Source: a bacterium (GTDB lineage Bacteria; Patescibacteriota; Minisyncoccia; UBA6257; Colwellbacteraceae). Taken from it: 20,623 bases of DNA. The translations under genes and the position numbers were made by a program. Below the pieces are notes generated by a model. The model worked only from the letters and a program-made list of their open reading frames with translations. It ran no database searches and was not told the origin of the DNA. Position 1 is the stretch's first letter. The number at the start of each line of letters is the position of its first letter. This document shows positions 7,869-14,759 of the stretch, one piece after another. Where the stretch lies: NCBI GenBank assembly GCA_021839365.1, contig JAKCBB010000010.1, forward strand, positions 1-20,623, given 5' to 3'.

Positions 7869-7886
7869 AGACTAACTTAGTCTTTT
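7869..7886 (+). terminator. Possible weak terminator after the exported-protein gene
   Basis: AGACTAA and TTAGTCT (7869-7883) form a small perfect inverted repeat followed by TTT and GTTC. The stem is only about five pairs with a usable loop and is AT-rich, so termination would be inefficient. Confidence 0.35.
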
Positions 7887-7906
7887 GTTCTCATTATTCT
7901 CCCAAT

Positions 7907-7917
7907 AAAGGGTGGTG
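7907..7917 (+). promoter_or_regulatory. Ribosome-binding site deciding the GTG start at 7921
   Basis: AAAGGGTGGTG closely matches the anti-Shine-Dalgarno complement AAAGGAGGTG. It overlaps two earlier in-frame GTG codons (7912, 7915) and is correctly spaced for the GTG at 7921. It is one of the few good ribosome-binding sites in the window. Confidence 0.6.
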
Positions 7918-7920
7918 CTA

Positions 7921-8505
7921 GTGAATATCGGCTTCGACTTCGACGGAGTAATCGTTGATATTTCGAATCGAAACGAAATCAAATCGCGGTGGGCGGACAC
8001 GCTTTACGGCGTCAAGATTCCGGCAGAAAAATTCAGTAAAAGCCATGTCGTCGGAGGCGGCTATCTCACGATCGAGCAGTACGCCGGTCTGCAGAATCAC
8101 GTGTACAACAGCAGAGAAGTCGGTTTAGACATGAGTCCGGTTCCCGGAGTTCTTGAATTCTTGCCTAGGCTGACCGCTCAGGGTCATGTCGCCAAAGTTA
8201 TTACATCGCGCGAGCCTGCGGCTGCCGCGCTTGCCGGGGAATGGTTGGATGCGCACGGCTTGGACATCGACATAGTCGGCATCGGCCAGAGCGCCAGCAA
8301 AGCGGAAGCCGCGTCGAAACTGGGACTAAGCGTGTTTGTTGACGACGAGTATCACAAACTCCAGAACCTGATTGGAGTCGTTGCTCACAGGTTTCTTTTT
8401 ACCTGGCCGTACAATGCCCGCGTAGAAGCGGGATATGTCGCCATACGGGTGTCATCGTGGGGAGAACTGTATTACGCCGTTCAGGCGCTCAGAGGCGGCC
8501 GATAA
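7921..8505 (+). CDS. HAD-superfamily hydrolase, probable small phosphatase/nucleotidase
   Basis: The 194-residue cytoplasmic protein carries the HAD motifs in order: motif I DFDGV (D6 nucleophile, D8), motif II ITSRE (T95/S96), a lysine in KAEAASK (K127) as motif III, and motif IV VDDE (D141, D142). The cap region between motif I and II is small and helical. HAD enzymes of this size usually remove phosphate from nucleotides or sugar phosphates; the substrate cannot be read from sequence. GTG 7921 is chosen as start because of the ribosome-binding site at 7907-7917. The stop codon lies within a strong terminator hairpin, so the gene is probably monocistronic. Confidence 0.8.
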   Translation: MNIGFDFDGVIVDISNRNEIKSRWADTLYGVKIPAEKFSKSHVVGGGYLTIEQYAGLQNHVYNSREVGLDMSPVPGVLEFLPRLTAQGHVAKVITSREPAAAALAGEWLDAHGLDIDIVGIGQSASKAEAASKLGLSVFVDDEYHKLQNLIGVVAHRFLFTWPYNARVEAGYVAIRVSSWGELYYAVQALRGGR

Positions 8506-8523
8506 TATCGACCGCCCGTTTTT
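8494..8523 (+). terminator. Intrinsic terminator of the HAD hydrolase gene
   Basis: GGCGG-c-CGAT-aat-ATCG-a-CCGCC (8494-8516), a nine-pair stem with one internal mismatch, followed by CG and a TTTTT tract (8519-8523). The stop codon TAA (8503-8505) lies in the stem and loop. Confidence 0.75.
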
Positions 8524-8559
8524 ATCGTTCTAATATTATATGAATAACAAAATTGTTTT

Positions 8560-9141
8560 ATGCTTCTAATAGATACGCCTGTGGATCGCGAAGAGCTTAA
8601 CAGGATATTAAACGAACACCTTTCGGGAAACAGCGGGTATCTTAACGCGCTTGAAGTTGTGAAAAGGAACTCCTCAGGAAAGATCTGGTTAGTCGGAAGC
8701 GGTGTATATAAAACCTTTTTAAATTTTTTATACGACCATACCCACTCGATCAAGGACTGGGATTTTATAGCTGAAAGAATTTTCTTTCCCCTGGAGCTGG
8801 CGAATGGCTGGACAGCGGAAAAGAATAAACACGGAAACCCGAAACTCACAAAAGGAGAACTGGTTGCCGATCTTATCGATTTAAGAAACATCCACAGCAT
8901 AAAAGAAAGAAAATTAGAACCGGATATAGAACACTATTTAACCGGAACTCCTCTTACGATTCAGTCCGTTGCTTTCGATATAGATAAAAAGGCGGTTATC
9001 GGAGAAATGGGGATAGAAAGCGTTTTAACTAAAACAGTGGGGATAAACAATATGAAAGAGCATGAGTACGCGGCGGAGATCTATGGGGACCGGTATTCCG
9101 CAAAGCGCTACGCAGAGCTGCTCGGATTCACCGAGGTTTGA
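8560..9141 (+). CDS. Nucleotidyltransferase-fold-like protein, function unknown
   Basis: The 193-residue product shows a layout suggestive of the polymerase-beta nucleotidyltransferase fold. GSG at 46-48 is followed about 18 residues later by DWDF (66-69), then a strand with further acids, ADLIDL (103-108). This fits the family pattern of a GS motif, a paired DxD and a later carboxylate. Members transfer nucleotides to RNA, proteins or small molecules; some are toxins. The spacing from GS to DWDF is longer than typical, so the assignment is tentative. No antitoxin-like (HEPN/MNT) partner is beside it. There is no clear ribosome-binding site; an overlapping short frame starts at 8541 but ends after nine codons. 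The neighbours are the terminator upstream and tRNA-Ser downstream. Confidence 0.6.
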   Translation: MLLIDTPVDREELNRILNEHLSGNSGYLNALEVVKRNSSGKIWLVGSGVYKTFLNFLYDHTHSIKDWDFIAERIFFPLELANGWTAEKNKHGNPKLTKGELVADLIDLRNIHSIKERKLEPDIEHYLTGTPLTIQSVAFDIDKKAVIGEMGIESVLTKTVGINNMKEHEYAAEIYGDRYSAKRYAELLGFTEV

Positions 9142-9176
9142 AACCCCATGGTTTTTACGCTAAACTCCTAAAGTTT

Positions 9177-9263
9177 GGAGGGTTCGCATAGTGGTCTAGT
9201 GCGCCGCACTCGAAATGCGGTTGGGGAGAAATCCCCTCACAGGTTCAAATCCTGTACCCTCCG
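9177..9263 (+). tRNA. tRNA-Ser (anticodon CGA)
   Basis: A complete class II cloverleaf. Acceptor stem GGAGGGT (9177-9183) pairs with ACCCTCC (9256-9262), discriminator G9263; D-arm GCAT/GTGC; anticodon stem CCGCA/TGCGG with loop CTCGAAA, giving anticodon CGA for the UCG serine codon. The long variable arm GGGGA-gaaa-TCCCC is typical of tRNA-Ser, and the T-arm is ACAGG-TTCAAAT-CCTGT. CCA is not encoded (GCAAAT follows), so it must be added after transcription. Confidence 0.95.
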
Positions 9264-9312
9264 CAAATATTCACATTATTTTAGTGAACAAGATAAAGAA
9301 CAAAGTTAGTTT

Positions 9313-9843
9313 ATGATTCAGACCGCGGAAAACTTAGGGGAATTTGTTTGGATTTTTGGACCCAGCGCGGTTGGAAAAAGGACTTTAATAGATAGAATTT
9401 TCAAAGGCGACACTTCTCTAATTATGAATCTTGATTTACGGGAACCACAGGTATATGAGGAAAGTATAAAAATTGGTCGCGATGAACCCTTGTTGGTTGA
9501 AGACATGCTATTACACAAAAAAGACGGCAGGTCTCTGCTGATAAAAGTTCAATTCAGCGAACTTAATGGAAGAAATGTTCCTCGTGATCTAAAAAACGCA
9601 TCGCCGGACTTCAATCATAGGATTATTCTATTATTCGCAGACGAAAACGAAATGAAGAAGCATTATAAATCTCGTGGTCTAGTGGGAGATTTAGATTGGT
9701 CCAATATGTCTTATGAATCATTTAAATCAGAATTTTCAGATATGCAAAAAATTGCCGGGGATTTGCAAAGCAATGACGGTTTTGATCTCGTTTACTTCGA
9801 TGTTGGCGGGAATTGCGTTATAGAAAATCCAACAGATAAGTAA
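9313..9843 (+). CDS. P-loop NTPase-like protein with irregular Walker A, AT-rich
   Basis: The 176-residue product begins with a hydrophobic strand and a P-loop-like turn, FVWIFGPSAVGKRT (residues 11-24). This resembles guanylate-kinase-type loops (GPSxxGK), but R follows GK where S or T is usual, with T one place later. A later strand-like IILLFAD (104-110) could be a Walker B-type segment. The rest is charged and unlike any family I can name. Base composition is visibly more AT-rich than in the surrounding genes, and the gene starts 50 bases after tRNA-Ser, a common insertion point, so recent acquisition is plausible. Nucleotide binding is an inference; a degenerate kinase is equally possible. 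Confidence 0.6.
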   Translation: MIQTAENLGEFVWIFGPSAVGKRTLIDRIFKGDTSLIMNLDLREPQVYEESIKIGRDEPLLVEDMLLHKKDGRSLLIKVQFSELNGRNVPRDLKNASPDFNHRIILLFADENEMKKHYKSRGLVGDLDWSNMSYESFKSEFSDMQKIAGDLQSNDGFDLVYFDVGGNCVIENPTDK

Positions 9844-9852
9844 TTTTTCAAG

Positions 9853-9884
9853 AAAATAAAAGGCGGCACCGGGATGGCGCCGCC
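9853..9884 (-). terminator. Intrinsic terminator of the minus-strand gene at 9907-10488
   Basis: Read on the minus strand, GGCGGC (9884-9879) and GCCGCC (9867-9862) form a GC-rich stem immediately followed by TTTTATTTT (9861-9853). It lies 23 bases after the stop codon at 9907 and may also slow plus-strand readthrough from the P-loop gene. Confidence 0.7.
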
Positions 9885-9906
9885 GAAGCGAATAAAGTAC
9901 CCTAAT

Positions 9907-10488
9907 CTACGTTGGTTTCTTGGCCGGCAGATATTGCCGGAGGTGCATGGACCTGCAGGCCGCCTGCATCGGTTTCAGGATCCTTGCCTGTCCGGTAAGC
10001 CGTATCCGCGGGGGTTGGTTTCCAACCCCTTCCTGTTCGGGGGAATCATCCGCGAACCACCGCTCAAGTCTCATGTCGCACACGTTAGCGCGATCTTTGT
10101 CGGAAAAGACAACGGTTCCGCGGTATTCTTTCTGACAGACATACTTCTCTATGACTTTTCTTGCCAGGCTGGCGGCTCTGTGGTTTCCGCCGCTTACTCC
10201 GAACGCGAAAAACCCAGGGAGCATGCCGTCCACGAGCAACGCTTCATAGTTAGCCGCGTGCATTACCTTTGTTTCCGGGCTGATGATAGTATCCCCGACA
10301 AATGGCTGATGCATGCCGTTGGTGATGCTTATGCCGGAGTGCTGGTCCGCAAGACGAAGATCGGAGAATGCCTTCGGAGCGTTTATTCTGCCGTTTACGT
10401 GGTCCATAATCGGAGGAATGGCGTTAATAACCCACCCAACGACCCAGATATCACCCGGCGGGAGTTCAAAGTACATCGAGATTTCCAT
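9907..10488 (-). CDS. Hypothetical protein, 193 residues, independently expressed
   Basis: The frame is supported by a textbook ribosome-binding site (AAAGGAGG, eight bases before ATG), an upstream promoter-like element and a terminator just after the stop. I do not recognise a family. The product has no signal peptide or membrane helix. The middle contains FGVSGGNHRAASLARKVIEK (about residues 97-116), a glycine-rich turn followed by a helix that could bind a phosphate or nucleotide, then VVFSDKDRANVCD. The C-terminal 60 residues are basic and rich in Pro and Arg. A long open frame on the opposite strand (9874-10554) starts inside the terminator and lacks a ribosome-binding site, so the minus strand is preferred. 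Strand choice is well supported; function is unknown. Confidence 0.65.
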   Translation of the reverse strand: MEISMYFELPPGDIWVVGWVINAIPPIMDHVNGRINAPKAFSDLRLADQHSGISITNGMHQPFVGDTIISPETKVMHAANYEALLVDGMLPGFFAFGVSGGNHRAASLARKVIEKYVCQKEYRGTVVFSDKDRANVCDMRLERWFADDSPEQEGVGNQPPRIRLTGQARILKPMQAACRSMHLRQYLPAKKPT

Positions 10489-10496
10489 CTTCGAAT

Positions 10497-10504
10497 CCTC
10501 CTTT
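10497..10504 (-). promoter_or_regulatory. Strong ribosome-binding site of the 9907-10488 gene
   Basis: AAAGGAGG on the minus strand, eight bases upstream of the ATG. It is the best Shine-Dalgarno sequence in the window, and it fixes both strand and start of this gene. Confidence 0.8.
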
Positions 10505-10534
10505 GTCGGATCCTCCGGATCTCGTTAAATATAA

Positions 10535-10561
10535 GCTATATCCACCCCGCTTAGCAGTCAA
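10535..10561 (-). promoter_or_regulatory. Candidate promoter of the 9907-10488 gene
   Basis: On the minus strand, TTGACT (10561-10556), a 15-base spacer, then TATAGC (10540-10535), leading into an untranslated leader with the AAAGGAGG site. The short spacer weakens the match. Confidence 0.35.
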
Positions 10562-10565
10562 GAAC

Positions 10566-10593
10566 TGGACGCTTTCCAGGGTACGGTTATTAT
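10566..10593 (+). promoter_or_regulatory. Candidate leaderless promoter of tgt
   Basis: TGGACG (10566-10571), a 16-base spacer, TATTAT (10588-10593), then six bases to the ATG at 10600. The -35 overlaps the divergent promoter of the minus-strand gene. Confidence 0.45.
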
Positions 10594-10599
10594 TACGTA

Positions 10600-11799
10600 A
10601 TGCCCGAGTTTCGGATTTTGAAGAAAGACAGGAATACCCGCGCGAGAGCCGGGATTTTGAAGACGGCTCACGGGGTTATCCATACTCCGGCCTTTGTTCC
10701 GGTGGCGACCAAAGGCGCTTTGCGCGGAATAAGTTTTGAAAACGCCAACAAGTTCGGCGGGGATATTTTTATGGTAAACACTTTCCATTTTTATGTGGAC
10801 GGAAAGTACAAGCTGGTTAAAAAATTCGGGGGCCTGCACGAGTTTTTAAACATCGGTTACCCGCTAATGACCGACAGCGGCGGATTCCAGGTTTTCAGCC
10901 TGGGATTCGGGCTGGAGCACGGCGTCGGAAAAATATCCAATATGTTTCCGGGAGAAAACAGACCAGGCCAGCATCCCAAGGACAACCCTGCTTTAAAAAA
11001 GAAAAACCTGGTAAAGATTACCGAGGAGGGCGCGGAGTTCAAGTACTATAAAAACGGCAAGAAACTTTTCTTGGACGCGGAGACTTCGATAAAAACGCAG
11101 AAACAGCTCGGCGCCGACATTATCTTCGCCTTCGATGAATGCACTTCTCCTTTATCCGATTACGAGTACACAAAAATGTCGATTGACAGGACGCACCGCT
11201 GGGCGGTCAGGAGCCTCAAAGAATTTGAGAAAGGGCCGAAAACCGACCAAGGGATGATGGGGATAATCCAGGGCGGAGAATTCAAGGATTTAAGGGAAAA
11301 GGCGGTGGAGTTCGTATCATCGCTGCCGTTTTTCGGGTTCGGCATCGGAGGGCCGTTGGGCCAATCTAAAAAAGACATGCATAAAATCTTAGACTGGACA
11401 CTGCCGATACTTCCGGAAAGCAAACCCAAGCACCTGCTGGGAATAGGGGACGTGGACGATATTTTTAACGGCGTGGAGCGGGGGATAGATACTTTTGACT
11501 GCGTTAATCCGACAAGACTGGCTCGGCATGGAACTGCTTTAACGCATGGAGGGAGAATAAGCCTCAAATCCGGGCGGTACGTCAATAGTAAAGAACCGGT
11601 GGATAAAAAATGCGGTTGTCGCATCTGTCAGAATTATTCCAGGGCTTACGTCTCGAGCTTGCTGCGGGATTGGGAAATCTATGGGGTCATGCTTCTTGTG
11701 GAACACAATCTTTTTTACATGCTCAACTTAATGAGAGAAATCCGACAGGCGATTAAAGATGGAAAGTTCGGGGAATTGAGAAGAAAATACTTAAAGTGA
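10600..11799 (+). CDS. tgt: tRNA-guanine transglycosylase (queuine/preQ1 tRNA-ribosyltransferase)
   Basis: The 399-residue protein exchanges guanine-34 of GUN-anticodon tRNAs for preQ1 or queuine. The catalytic acids are in place: D92 in TDSGGFQVFS and the nucleophile D300 in GIDTFDCVNP. The zinc site is complete: C338, C340, C343 (CGCRIC) and H369 (VEHN). FDECTSP (178-184) and GIGDVDD (281-287) also match the family, as does the length. There are no queuosine biosynthesis genes (queC, queD, queE, queF, queA) in the window, so salvage of a base made by another organism is a reasonable inference for a host-dependent bacterium. The start at 10600 is six bases after a TATTAT box with no ribosome-binding site, suggesting a leaderless transcript. 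Confidence 0.95.
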   Translation: MPEFRILKKDRNTRARAGILKTAHGVIHTPAFVPVATKGALRGISFENANKFGGDIFMVNTFHFYVDGKYKLVKKFGGLHEFLNIGYPLMTDSGGFQVFSLGFGLEHGVGKISNMFPGENRPGQHPKDNPALKKKNLVKITEEGAEFKYYKNGKKLFLDAETSIKTQKQLGADIIFAFDECTSPLSDYEYTKMSIDRTHRWAVRSLKEFEKGPKTDQGMMGIIQGGEFKDLREKAVEFVSSLPFFGFGIGGPLGQSKKDMHKILDWTLPILPESKPKHLLGIGDVDDIFNGVERGIDTFDCVNPTRLARHGTALTHGGRISLKSGRYVNSKEPVDKKCGCRICQNYSRAYVSSLLRDWEIYGVMLLVEHNLFYMLNLMREIRQAIKDGKFGELRRKYLK

Positions 11800-11991
11800 T
11801 TCAAAATTAAAAAAGTCCCTGCCTCCTGTCGCCTTTAGCCGGCACCGAAGGATTTCCGCCGTTCATGATCAAAAATTAGGCGCCTGAGGCGCGAAGATGA
11901 AAAACACATAAACCGTCGTTTCGTCTTTTAATAAAGAACAAGTAAAATAAGACAGGGTTGAAACCCCGCGCGCTTCGGCGGGCTTCCAGGC

Positions 11992-12037
11992 ATTGTCGGG
12001 GATACGACTGACAAGGCGGCACGGGTTATCCGACAAT
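11992..12037 (+). promoter_or_regulatory. Structured leader / inverted repeat before the pterin dehydratase gene
   Basis: ATTGTCGG (11992-11999) pairs perfectly with CCGACAAT (12030-12037), extended by ATA/TAT after a two-base bulge, ending ten bases before the ATG. A competing short hairpin GTCG-gggata-CGAC (11995-12008) uses the same left arm, so two exclusive folds are possible. It could be an RNA switch or attenuator, or a repressor operator. No known riboswitch class is recognised. The remaining 11800-11991 holds only a small GCGCC-tga-GGCGC hairpin (11880-11892) and no gene. Confidence 0.45.
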
Positions 12038-12047
12038 CTGTATTTCA

Positions 12048-12383
12048 ATGATGTATAATTTTGCTTCGAAAAAATGCATTGCGTGCGAAGGCGGAGTCCC
12101 GCCTTTGGATAAGGAAACGGCCTTGAAATATTTAGCCGAAATTCCCGGATGGAATATTTCGGAAGACGGAAAAAATATAAACCGGATTTTTGAATTTAAA
12201 AACTTTAACGGATCAATGGTTTTTGTGAATAAAGTAGCGGAGACCGCAGAATCAGAGGGACATCATCCAGACATTCATATTTTTTACGACAAAGTAAAGC
12301 TTGTTTTGGAAACGCACGCCATAGGGGGATTGTCGGATAATGACTTCATACTCGCGGCGAAAATAAACCGGCTAACGGACTAA
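12048..12383 (+). CDS. Pterin-4a-carbinolamine dehydratase (PCD/DCoH family)
   Basis: The 111-residue protein (110 from the second ATG at 12051) contains the family core EGHHPDIHIFYDKVKLVLET (70-89), with the catalytic HHP at 72-74 and H90. It also has the usual N-terminal KKCIACEGGVPPL (8-20). The enzyme dehydrates 4a-hydroxytetrahydropterin in recycling of the cofactor of aromatic amino-acid hydroxylases. No hydroxylase or pterin biosynthesis gene is nearby, so a different role, such as pterin repair, or use by a partner organism, is possible. The leader carries the inverted repeat at 11992-12037. A TGTATT hexamer is six bases before the second ATG. Confidence 0.9.
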   Translation: MMYNFASKKCIACEGGVPPLDKETALKYLAEIPGWNISEDGKNINRIFEFKNFNGSMVFVNKVAETAESEGHHPDIHIFYDKVKLVLETHAIGGLSDNDFILAAKINRLTD

Positions 12384-12547
12384 ATCGTAAAACCGGTTAT
12401 CCGCTTGTTGATTCAGGACGACAGCAATGAACGGTTCGCGGCATATGATTTGTAATCCGCGGTAGGCGCGCGGCAGCAAACCTTCGGTTGGAACAAACGA
12501 TTTCAACCGAGTTAATAATCTAAAATAAAATTTAAAAAATAAAAAAC

Positions 12548-13144
12548 ATGTCGAAAAGCTTAGTTTCAATAATAATCGGAGCGGCTGTGGTTGCGGCGAT
12601 TATACTCGGCTACTCCGCGTATAAAAACAGCGCCAACCTGCTGAGCAATAACCCGCTGGCAAGCAGTACGCCTATGAATCCCAATATGACGGGGTCGATA
12701 ATCAGTGCGGCTTCCGGAAAACCGGGGTGGAATCAGCTCAAAACGGCAACGAGCGGAATATCTTTTGAATACCCGGCATCGCTTCATAAAACTTACGTAA
12801 GCGCCGCCATTTGGCCACCGACAGCCGAAATTTTAAACCAGACATTCGGCTGCAGTAATACCGGATCGGTAAATTCCTCAAGCGGAGGAACAATACAGGT
12901 CGCGGTAAACGGGCACGCTTATTGCGAGGCGGAGGCGAAAGCGGCTATATCAGGAAGCACTTACTATAGGTATGTCTACGCCTTTCCGGAGAATGGCCGA
13001 ACCGCCACGATAGCATTCGCCTTGCGCTTTGCTAACTGCGCGACTTACAATAAGACACAAAAGGCCGCGTGCCAAGATGAAGAGAAGTCGTTCTCGGCGA
13101 ATAATCTGGCGGATAGCATAGCCTCAACCCTCGCCACTCAATAG
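12548..13144 (+). CDS. Membrane-anchored exported protein, function unknown
   Basis: The 198-residue product has an N-terminal membrane helix (about residues 4-25), a Ser/Asn/Pro linker (about 27-60) and an extracellular domain that opens with GISFEYPASL (about 69-78). That opening is seen in small secreted proteins with a PsbP-like or related fold. Several cysteines (near residues 101, 121, 169, 179) could form disulfides. The layout parallels the product of 7104-7847, but clear sequence identity is not visible by eye. It is followed after 11 bases by the MazG-like gene, then by the TspO fusion gene, so the three may be one transcription unit. The upstream gap 12384-12547 is AT-rich near the start and holds no recognised element. 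Confidence 0.7.
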   Translation: MSKSLVSIIIGAAVVAAIILGYSAYKNSANLLSNNPLASSTPMNPNMTGSIISAASGKPGWNQLKTATSGISFEYPASLHKTYVSAAIWPPTAEILNQTFGCSNTGSVNSSSGGTIQVAVNGHAYCEAEAKAAISGSTYYRYVYAFPENGRTATIAFALRFANCATYNKTQKAACQDEEKSFSANNLADSIASTLATQ

Positions 13145-13155
13145 GTAAGCGTATT

Positions 13156-13458
13156 ATGAAATACAACAAGCTGGTCAGGGACAAAATTCCGCAATATATC
13201 AAAAAGAAGGGCGGGACCCCTGTTTTTCATATCGCTGGGGACAAAGAGTACTGGGAAAAACTTAAAGAGAAACTGAAAGAAGAAGTTGATGAATTTTGCG
13301 AAAGCGAAAGCATTGAGGAAATGGCTGATTTGGTTGAGATAACCGACGCAGCTTGCAAGTATAAAAAATTTAATAAGAGGAAGCTTGAGGCTGTGCGTAA
13401 AAGTAAGGCCAAAGAACGCGGAGCTTTTAAAAAGAAGATAATTCTCGAGGAGTCGTAA
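13156..13458 (+). CDS. MazG-like / phosphoribosyl-ATP pyrophosphohydrolase-like NTP pyrophosphatase
   Basis: The 100-residue all-alpha protein starts with the characteristic MKYNKLVRDKIPQYI. It carries the metal-binding pattern EEVDEF (42-47) followed by EEMADLVE (54-61), the ExxE...ExxD arrangement of MazG-type enzymes. The C-terminal KERGAFKKKIIL matches the substrate-binding tail of this subgroup. Such enzymes cut NTPs to NMP and pyrophosphate and are thought to clean damaged nucleotides. There is no his operon around it, so histidine synthesis is unlikely. It starts 11 bases after the exported-protein gene and precedes the TspO fusion by 26 bases. Confidence 0.85.
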   Translation: MKYNKLVRDKIPQYIKKKGGTPVFHIAGDKEYWEKLKEKLKEEVDEFCESESIEEMADLVEITDAACKYKKFNKRKLEAVRKSKAKERGAFKKKIILEES

Positions 13459-13484
13459 AAGGGTTTTATAATCGGAAGAAAAAT

Positions 13485-14753
13485 GTGAATTTTAAAAACT
13501 GGGTAAAGTTAATTGTCGCTATTGCGGTCTCGGAACTGGCTGGGGCTGTCGGATTGTTTTTTACGGTTTCATCTATCCCCGGATGGTACGCAGATCTATT
13601 AAAATCCTCGCTTACCCCGCCAAATTGGCTGTTTGGTCCGGTCTGGACGCTGCTTTACATAATCATGGGAAGCGCCGCATTTCTGGTCTGGAAAAGGGGG
13701 ATAAATTATCGCGGAGCGAGACTGGCGCTAGCTGTTTTCACAGGCCAGCTCATTTTGAACGCGGGATGGTCTTTTATTTTCTTCGGCCTTCATAAGCCGT
13801 TTTGGTCGCTTATAGAAATCTCCGGTCTCTGGCTGGCGATAGTCGCCACCGGAGTCTTGTTCTACAGGATATCGAGACCGGCGGCATATCTTCTTATACC
13901 GTATCTTTTATGGGTGGCGTTCGCAGCATATCTTAATTATTTAGTTTGGTATCTTAATCCGTCGGGAACACAGCCGACTCCTGAATTTGCTTCCTGCGCG
14001 CAAAATATACAGAACTGCCCAATGGACAACTTGATCAGGGTTGCGAATCCGGCGCGATATGCAAGCGTTTCCTCTCCCTTGACGGCAACCGGAGAGGCAA
14101 GGGGGATTTGGTTTTTTGAGGGGGTATTTCCGGTAAAACTTTATAATGCCAAGAATGTTTTAATAGCTCAAGGACAGGCAAGGGCACAAGGCGGCTGGAC
14201 TACCTCGGATTTCGTTCCATTTACGGCGAACCTCGTTTTCTTCATCCCTTATGAACAGGCTGGAACGCTTGTTTTGGCCAATGACAACCCGTCAGGCTTG
14301 GAAGAAAACAGCAAATCGATAAGCCTCCCCTTGACTTTGATGCCGGTTATGCGTGAAGTCGAGCTTTATTATTACAAACCCAGTCTAGATATGAATTCTT
14401 CCGGCGATATCATGTGTACTCGCGCCGGACTGGTTCCGGTGGGGAGACGGATTCCCGTAACACAGACGCCGATAAAAGATACGGTTAATCTCCTGCTCCA
14501 AGGAAACCTCACGCAACAGGAAAAATCGGAGAGTATCACAACGGAGTTTCCTCTTAACGGGGTAACCCTTCAAGCCGCGTCTTTCAATAAACAAACCGGA
14601 GCTTTAACCCTGGCTTTTAACGATCCTAATAATGTTACGAGCGGCGGCTCCTGCCGCGCGGGAATATTGTGGTTCCAAATAGAAGCTACGGCGAAACAAT
14701 TTCCCGGCGTGAAACAAGTTCAATTCACGCCGGCATATCTCTTCCAACCATGA
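13485..14753 (+). CDS. TspO/MBR-family membrane protein fused to Gmad2 and GerMN extracellular domains
   Basis: One uninterrupted 422-residue frame joins three domains. Residues 1-157 are a full TspO/MBR domain: five hydrophobic helices with the family phrases PPNWLFGPVWTLLYIIMG (45-62), QLILNAGWSFIFFGL (88-102) and AAYLNYLVWYLN (147-158). After a short linker, 182-283 match a Gmad2 immunoglobulin-like domain (GEARGIWFFEGVFPVKLY, GGWTTSDFVPF, NDNPSG). Residues 289-420 match GerMN (VPVGRRIP, LLLQGNLTQQEK, GGSCRAGILWFQIEAT, QFPGVKQV). TspO binds porphyrins and similar ligands; Gmad2 and GerMN occur in exported envelope proteins. With five helices the termini should lie on opposite sides, placing Gmad2-GerMN outside. 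The start is GTG with GGAAG six bases upstream; a nearby ATG at 13483 is immediately followed by TGA. I know of no described fusion of this kind. Confidence 0.85.
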   Translation: MNFKNWVKLIVAIAVSELAGAVGLFFTVSSIPGWYADLLKSSLTPPNWLFGPVWTLLYIIMGSAAFLVWKRGINYRGARLALAVFTGQLILNAGWSFIFFGLHKPFWSLIEISGLWLAIVATGVLFYRISRPAAYLLIPYLLWVAFAAYLNYLVWYLNPSGTQPTPEFASCAQNIQNCPMDNLIRVANPARYASVSSPLTATGEARGIWFFEGVFPVKLYNAKNVLIAQGQARAQGGWTTSDFVPFTANLVFFIPYEQAGTLVLANDNPSGLEENSKSISLPLTLMPVMREVELYYYKPSLDMNSSGDIMCTRAGLVPVGRRIPVTQTPIKDTVNLLLQGNLTQQEKSESITTEFPLNGVTLQAASFNKQTGALTLAFNDPNNVTSGGSCRAGILWFQIEATAKQFPGVKQVQFTPAYLFQP

Positions 14754-14759
14754 AATTAA

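Noticed and set aside
9874..10554. Long plus-strand open frame (226 codons) opposite the minus-strand orphan gene
   Set aside because: It starts inside the terminator hairpin and has no ribosome-binding site or promoter, while the minus strand has all punctuation.
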